From: an uncultured bacterium
Lineage (GTDB): Bacteria; Patescibacteriota; Saccharimonadia; Saccharimonadales; Saccharimonadaceae
Reading direction: 5' to 3'
Length of the DNA stretch: 9,617 nucleotides
Assembly: GCA_900556165.1 (NCBI GenBank)
Contig: USNP01000015.1
Span: forward strand, 1 to 9,617
Shown in pieces: positions 6,619 to 9,617 of this stretch (the stretch's first letter is position 1; the number at the start of each line of letters is the position of its first letter). The translations under genes and the position numbers were made by a program. Under the pieces are notes generated by a model that saw only the letters and a list, made by a program, of their open reading frames with translations, ran no database searches and was not told the DNA's origin.

Positions 6619-7915
6619 AGTTGATATTATTAAGCGAGCTGGTAAAAATATTCGTTTAGCAAAAGGGAGAACAATTTTGACGAGTTTGGCGATTGCGGTT
6701 GGTGCAACAACAGTGGCACTTGCAATTGCAGCAGCAAAAGGTGGAAATGCTTATGTTGACAGTTTAGCGAACAAAATTGGCGACCAAAATGCTTTAACGG
6801 TGGTTCGTTTAGTTAAAAATCGGCGAGATCCGTATGCACCAAATAAGGTTGAAACTACGATTGAAGATTCACGAAAAAATTTGGCTAAATCTGATATGGA
6901 AAAGCATTCAATAAAAAACGAAGATTTACAAAAAATCACAAAAATTAAAGGTGTTCGAAATGTTTCTCCAACAGTTCCTTTAAATATTGATACTATTCGT
7001 GTTGAAAATGGAGTAAAATATGATGGAAGTGTTGCAACAAAAAATGATGAGCAAGAAATGGAGCTTTCGGCCGGAAAACTGAATAAAAACAATCAGATTG
7101 ATACTGGTAATGTTGTAGTTCCGAAATCATACGTTGAAGTACTTGGAGGAAAGAAGCCTGCAGATATTGTAGGTAAAAAAGTTATTTTTGAGATTAAAGA
7201 TTCTGAGGGTAAAATTTTCGAAAGAACATTTGAAATTCAGGCGGTCGATGCTGGAAAAACGGATACTAACTTTAATTATCACGGAAATTTCTGGATGAAT
7301 AATAGTGATGGTTTGGAAATTGCAAAAAAACAAAATTCTGGCGAAATGCGATTTTATAGTGCGAGTGTAACAACCGATGGTACACGAAAAGTTGATGAAA
7401 TTAAAAAGGAAATTACAGCATTGAATGGTGGTGAATATTTCTCGGTGATGACTTTTGCGGATGATAAAGTAGCTGTTCAAACAGCGATAAATGTTATGGC
7501 AGCTGGTCTTGCAGGGTTTGGATTCTTAACACTTCTTGCTTCGGCATTTGGAATTATTAACACGCAATATATTTCAGTTTTAGAGCGAACTTCACAAATT
7601 GGTTTGATGAAATCGCTCGGAATGCGAAAGAGTGATGTTTCGAAACTTTTTAGATACGAAGCAGCACTGATTGGTTTATTTGGTGGAATTATTGGACTTG
7701 TTGTAGCGTATGGAATTACTTTCTTAAACCCTGTAATCAGTAGTGTCTTAAAACTACAAAAAACTTCTGGCGTGGACACGAATCTACTTCAACCAGATTT
7801 ATTCGCTTGGATTCTATTGGTAGTTGGTTTGATGCTACTTTCGGTGGTTTCTGGATTCTTGCCAGCGCGAAAAGCAGCAAAGATGAACCCAATTGAGGCT
7901 CTTCGAACTGAATAG
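6611..7915 (+). CDS. FtsX/MacB-family ABC transporter permease
   Basis: A 434-residue partner of the preceding ATPase with the standard MacB plan. A cytoplasmic N-terminal segment (1-20) leads to TM1 (about 22-42), an extracytoplasmic MacB-PCD-like domain of about 250 residues (43-290), then TM2 (292-316), TM3 (349-373) and TM4 (397-417). The tail FLPARKAAKMNPIEALRTE (416-434) is the hallmark FtsX/MacB C-terminus. The TM2-TM3 loop with ERTSQIGLMKSLGMRKSDV (325-343) is the coupling region that contacts the ATPase. The ectodomain has no Cys. It is a single four-helix permease and not the ten-helix BceB type, so it presumably works as a homodimer with two ATPases. No MacA-like adaptor is encoded nearby, consistent with a single-membrane cell. 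Start ATG 6611 lies 6 nt after AAAGGAG (6598-6604), inside the ATPase gene. The gene ends at TAG, 7 nt before a terminator. Confidence 0.93.
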   Translation: MRRVDIIKRAGKNIRLAKGRTILTSLAIAVGATTVALAIAAAKGGNAYVDSLANKIGDQNALTVVRLVKNRRDPYAPNKVETTIEDSRKNLAKSDMEKHSIKNEDLQKITKIKGVRNVSPTVPLNIDTIRVENGVKYDGSVATKNDEQEMELSAGKLNKNNQIDTGNVVVPKSYVEVLGGKKPADIVGKKVIFEIKDSEGKIFERTFEIQAVDAGKTDTNFNYHGNFWMNNSDGLEIAKKQNSGEMRFYSASVTTDGTRKVDEIKKEITALNGGEYFSVMTFADDKVAVQTAINVMAAGLAGFGFLTLLASAFGIINTQYISVLERTSQIGLMKSLGMRKSDVSKLFRYEAALIGLFGGIIGLVVAYGITFLNPVISSVLKLQKTSGVDTNLLQPDLFAWILLVVGLMLLSVVSGFLPARKAAKMNPIEALRTE

Positions 7916-7922
7916 AGATAAT

Positions 7923-7957
7923 AAAAATCGGCTCATTAAAAAAGTGGGCCGATTTTT
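7923..7957 (+). terminator. Intrinsic terminator of the padR-pspC-ABC operon
   Basis: Bases 7923-7935 pair with 7945-7957 in a 13-bp stem with one G-U pair. The core ATCGGC(T)C pairs with G(G)GCCGAT. The loop is 9 nt. The stem ends in five T (7953-7957), with a matching five A on the left arm, so it could also terminate transcription on the other strand. Confidence 0.93.
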
Positions 7958-7978
7958 CTGAAAAAATAGAAAAAAGTC

Positions 7979-8007
7979 TTGAAATTATTAAAAAACTCGT
8001 GTATAAT
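7979..8007 (+). promoter_or_regulatory. Promoter of tRNA-Asn
   Basis: TTGAAA (7979-7984) and consensus TATAAT (8002-8007) are exactly 17 bp apart. This is the best -35/-10 pair in the window. The expected start is about 8014, a few bases before the mature tRNA 5' end at 8019, so the precursor would have a very short 5' leader for RNase P. Confidence 0.85.
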
Positions 8008-8018
8008 AAGATTATTAT

Positions 8019-8093
8019 TCCGGCATAGCTCAGTGGTAGAGCGGTTGGCTGTTAACCAATAGGTCGCTGGTTCGAGCCCAGCTGCCGGAGCCA
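8019..8093 (+). tRNA. tRNA-Asn (anticodon GTT), CCA encoded
   Basis: A complete cloverleaf. The acceptor stem is TCCGGCA (8019-8025) with TGCCGGA (8083-8089). The D stem is GCTC/GAGC (8028-8031, 8039-8042) with a seven-base loop containing GG. The anticodon stem is 8044-8048 with 8056-8060 (one G-U pair), with anticodon GTT at 8051-8053. The five-base variable loop is AGGTC (8061-8065), and the T stem GCTGG/CCAGC carries loop TTCGAGC. The discriminator base is G8090, followed by encoded CCA (8091-8093). The anticodon and G73 fit asparagine. G8063 corresponds to G46, the target of the TrmB encoded at 352. The gene stands alone between its own promoter and a terminator. Confidence 0.97.
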
Positions 8094-8105
8094 AATTTGA
8101 TTTAT

Positions 8106-8134
8106 AAGGGTTCAACAAAATTTGGACCTTTTTT
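8106..8134 (+). terminator. Intrinsic terminator after tRNA-Asn
   Basis: AAGG plus TTC (8106-8113, with G8110 bulged) pairs with GGACCTT (8124-8130), including one G-U pair, around a 10-nt loop. T8129-8134 and a second T run follow. It lies 12 nt after the encoded CCA. A competing hairpin, CCAAATTT (8091-8098) with AAATTTGG (8118-8125), shares the GG of the right arm. Confidence 0.7.
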
Positions 8135-8178
8135 ATTTTTAACTTTTTAGAAAATTTAAGGATAATTTAAGCCGGATG

Positions 8179-8187
8179 TGCTAAAAT
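8179..8187 (+). promoter_or_regulatory. Extended -10 promoter of the rclA-like gene
   Basis: TGC followed directly by TAAAAT (8182-8187) forms an extended -10 with no convincing -35. Transcription would start near 8194, giving a leader of about 14 nt that contains AAAAGAGG (8196-8203). No inverted repeat indicating a specific redox regulator is visible. Confidence 0.55.
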
Positions 8188-8207
8188 GTAATTAGAAAAG
8201 AGGAAAA

Positions 8208-9533
8208 ATGAAATTTGATAAAATTATAATTGGTTTTGGAAAAGCTGGAAAAACTTTGGCGGTTTTTGCGGCGAATAAGGGTGAAAAAGTTGCAATAATT
8301 GAGAAATCGCCAAAAATGTATGGTGGAACTTGTATAAATATTGCGTGTATTCCAACAAAAGTTTTGGCAGTTGCGGCAAGCGAAAATCTAAATTTTGAAG
8401 AGGCGATCGAACGCAAAAAAGATGTGGTTCAACGACTTAATTCTAAAAATTATCATATGCTAGCTGATAATGATATGATTACGGTTTTTGATGGTTTTGG
8501 CTCTTTTTTGGATGAAAATACGGTTTTGGTTGAATCGAATGGTGAAAAGTTAGAACTTGCGGCTGATAAAATAATTGTGAATACTGGCGCAGAGAGTTTT
8601 ATTCCGCAAATCCCTGGAATTGATGAAGGTTTGAAAAACTCAAAAATTTTCACAAGCACAGAACTCCTCGGTAATCAAGAAAAGATTAAAAATTTGGCAA
8701 TTATTGGCGGTGGATTTATCGGCTTGGAATTTGCTTCAACTTTGGCAAAATTTGGCACAAAAGTGACAATTTTCGAAAGAGGAGAGCAAATTTTAGCGAA
8801 CGAAGATGATTCGATGCGAAAAGCGATTTTTGATTTTTTGGTCTCGCAAGGTGTTGATTTTGAGTTTAATGCAAATATTGAAGCTTTCGAAAATTCTGAA
8901 AAGGGAATTTTCGTGAAAAATAATGGCGAAAATTTTGAATTTGACAAAGTTTTAATTTCAACCGGACGAAAACCAGTGACTGCAAAATTAAATCTTGAAA
9001 ATGCCGGAATTAAAACACTTGAAAATGGCGGAATTTGGACGGATGAAAATCTTCAAACTTCGAATTCAAAAGTTTGGGCGGTGGGTGATGTGCGTGGAAA
9101 AGAGCAATTTACTTATGCTTCTCTGGACGATTTTAGAATTTTGCGATCGCAGTTTTATGGAGATGGAAAATATTCGCTAAAAAAGCGCGCAACCTTGCCA
9201 AATTCGGTATTCCTTCAAACTCCATTTTCAAAAGTTGGTTTAACTGAAAAGGAAGCTTTGGCAGCTGGGTATGAAATTAAAGTGAAAGAAATTCCGGCAG
9301 CAGCAGTTCCAAAATTACAGCTTGAATTTAAAACTGTGGGACTTTTGCGTGCAGTTGTGGATTCGAAAACGAATAAAATTTTGGGTGCAGCTTTGTTTTG
9401 CTATAATTCGCCAGAAGTGATAAATATTGTAAAAACTGCAATTGATGCAAATCTTGACTATATGGTTTTGCGAGATCAAGTCTTTACACATCCGACTGTT
9501 GCAGAAAGTTTGAACGATTTGTTTAATCTTTAA
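8208..9533 (+). CDS. rclA: Pyridine nucleotide-disulfide oxidoreductase, RclA-like
   Basis: A 441-residue FAD/NAD(P)H flavoprotein of the disulfide reductase family. It is nearest to E. coli RclA (YkgC), which protects against reactive chlorine and reduces Cu(II). It keeps RclA-like stretches: GFGKAGKTLAV (9-19) as the FAD dinucleotide motif, MYGGTCINIACIPTK (37-51) with the redox Cys pair C42/C47, NAD(P)-binding GGGFIG (167-172), second FAD motif GDV (293-295), SLDDFR, and a C-terminal FTHPTVAESLNDLF with H428/E433. One visible change is Ala46, where E. coli RclA has Gly, beside the second Cys. The C-terminal His-Pro is that of homodimeric reductases in which each active site borrows residues from the partner. 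There is no lipoyl or glutathione partner gene nearby. ATG 8208 has AAAAGAGG 4 nt upstream. It is monocistronic, and no terminator is evident downstream. Cu/HOCl function is inferred from similarity. Confidence 0.85.
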   Translation: MKFDKIIIGFGKAGKTLAVFAANKGEKVAIIEKSPKMYGGTCINIACIPTKVLAVAASENLNFEEAIERKKDVVQRLNSKNYHMLADNDMITVFDGFGSFLDENTVLVESNGEKLELAADKIIVNTGAESFIPQIPGIDEGLKNSKIFTSTELLGNQEKIKNLAIIGGGFIGLEFASTLAKFGTKVTIFERGEQILANEDDSMRKAIFDFLVSQGVDFEFNANIEAFENSEKGIFVKNNGENFEFDKVLISTGRKPVTAKLNLENAGIKTLENGGIWTDENLQTSNSKVWAVGDVRGKEQFTYASLDDFRILRSQFYGDGKYSLKKRATLPNSVFLQTPFSKVGLTEKEALAAGYEIKVKEIPAAAVPKLQLEFKTVGLLRAVVDSKTNKILGAALFCYNSPEVINIVKTAIDANLDYMVLRDQVFTHPTVAESLNDLFNL

Positions 9534-9535
9534 GT

Positions 9536-9564
9536 TTGCTTTATTTTTGAAAATTTGATATAAT
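9536..9564 (+). promoter_or_regulatory. Promoter of the gene starting at 9600
   Basis: TATAAT (9559-9564) is preceded by TGA (9556-9558), making an extended -10. TTGCTT (9536-9541) lies 17 bp upstream as a partial -35. It starts two bases after the rclA stop codon. The start would be about 9571, leaving a leader of about 29 nt. Confidence 0.7.
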
Positions 9565-9599
9565 TTAAACAAAAGCATAATAATTTTTAAAGGTGGGAA

Positions 9600-9617
9600 A
9601 TGAAACCGACGATTTTA
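9600..9617 (+). CDS. Start of a gene truncated by the window end
   Basis: ATG at 9600 follows AAAGGTGG (9589-9596) at good spacing and lies behind a promoter. Only six codons are visible (MKPTIL). The sequence is reminiscent of the start of sugar-1-phosphate nucleotidyltransferases, but six residues cannot identify a family, so no product is assigned. Confidence 0.5.

Noticed and set aside
7936..8118. Minus-strand 60-codon open frame across the tRNA gene
   Set aside because: Its middle (LEPATYWLTANRSTTELC) is the familiar spurious translation of the antisense strand of a tRNA gene. It also runs through the promoter and both terminators.
9534..9590. Terminator after the rclA-like gene
   Set aside because: The only complementary arms (GCTTT near 9538 and AAAGC near 9573) are about 30 nt apart, short, and enclose the next promoter. 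There is no T run after them.
1..9617. Alternative genetic code with TGA read as glycine (as in SR1/Gracilibacteria)
   Set aside because: All genes run full length without internal TGA, and glycine is encoded by GGN throughout.
1..9617. CRISPR array, insertion sequence, attachment site or phage gene
   Set aside because: I found no spaced direct repeats, transposase motifs or long inverted repeats. The genes are ordinary housekeeping or stress functions with uniform base composition.

Overview
The window is 9.6 kb of AT-rich bacterial DNA (roughly 35-37% G+C by eye). It is densely packed, and every gene is on the + strand. AAGGAG-type ribosome binding sites are strong, intergenic gaps are short, and there is one tRNA gene. 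Gene content and the feel of the proteins (compact TrmB, full-length UvrA, a small membrane-anchored charged protein, a MacB-like exporter) suggest a streamlined genome such as a Candidatus Saccharibacteria/Patescibacteria member. This placement is an inference from recall and not proven. All eight complete stop codons are TAA or TAG. No open frame needs TGA as an amino acid, so TGA recoding of the Gracilibacteria/SR1 type is not supported here.

Layout. (1) 1-1008: the 3' part of a gene for a single-pass membrane protein with a charged tail, followed 9 nt later by trmB (tRNA m7G46 methyltransferase). (2) 1026-3922: uvrA with its own extended -10 promoter and a clear intrinsic terminator. (3) 3933-7957: a four-gene transcription unit. 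It comprises a PadR-family repressor, a 526-residue protein joining an N-terminal helical domain, a PspC domain, extra membrane helices and a beta-rich C-terminal domain, then a MacB/LolD-type ABC ATPase and an FtsX/MacB-type permease. A strong hairpin terminator closes it. The padR promoter region holds a perfect 17-bp palindrome plus a direct repeat, and the padR message may be leaderless. (4) 7979-8134: tRNA-Asn(GTT) with its own consensus promoter, encoded CCA and a terminator hairpin. (5) 8179-9533: a monocistronic flavoprotein disulfide reductase closely resembling RclA, the reactive-chlorine resistance reductase. (6) 9536-9617: a promoter and the first six codons of another gene.

How the parts may work together. 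The padR-pspC-ABC-FtsX unit looks like a self-regulated envelope-stress or antimicrobial-peptide response cassette. PadR would sense a ligand and derepress the operon, the PspC fusion protein would act at the membrane, and the exporter would remove a toxic or signalling molecule. RclA and UvrA would add oxidant/metal and DNA-damage defence. TrmB could modify G46 of the nearby tRNA-Asn, which has the required five-base variable loop. No mobile element, CRISPR array or phage gene is visible, and no gap without a gene exceeds 300 bases.
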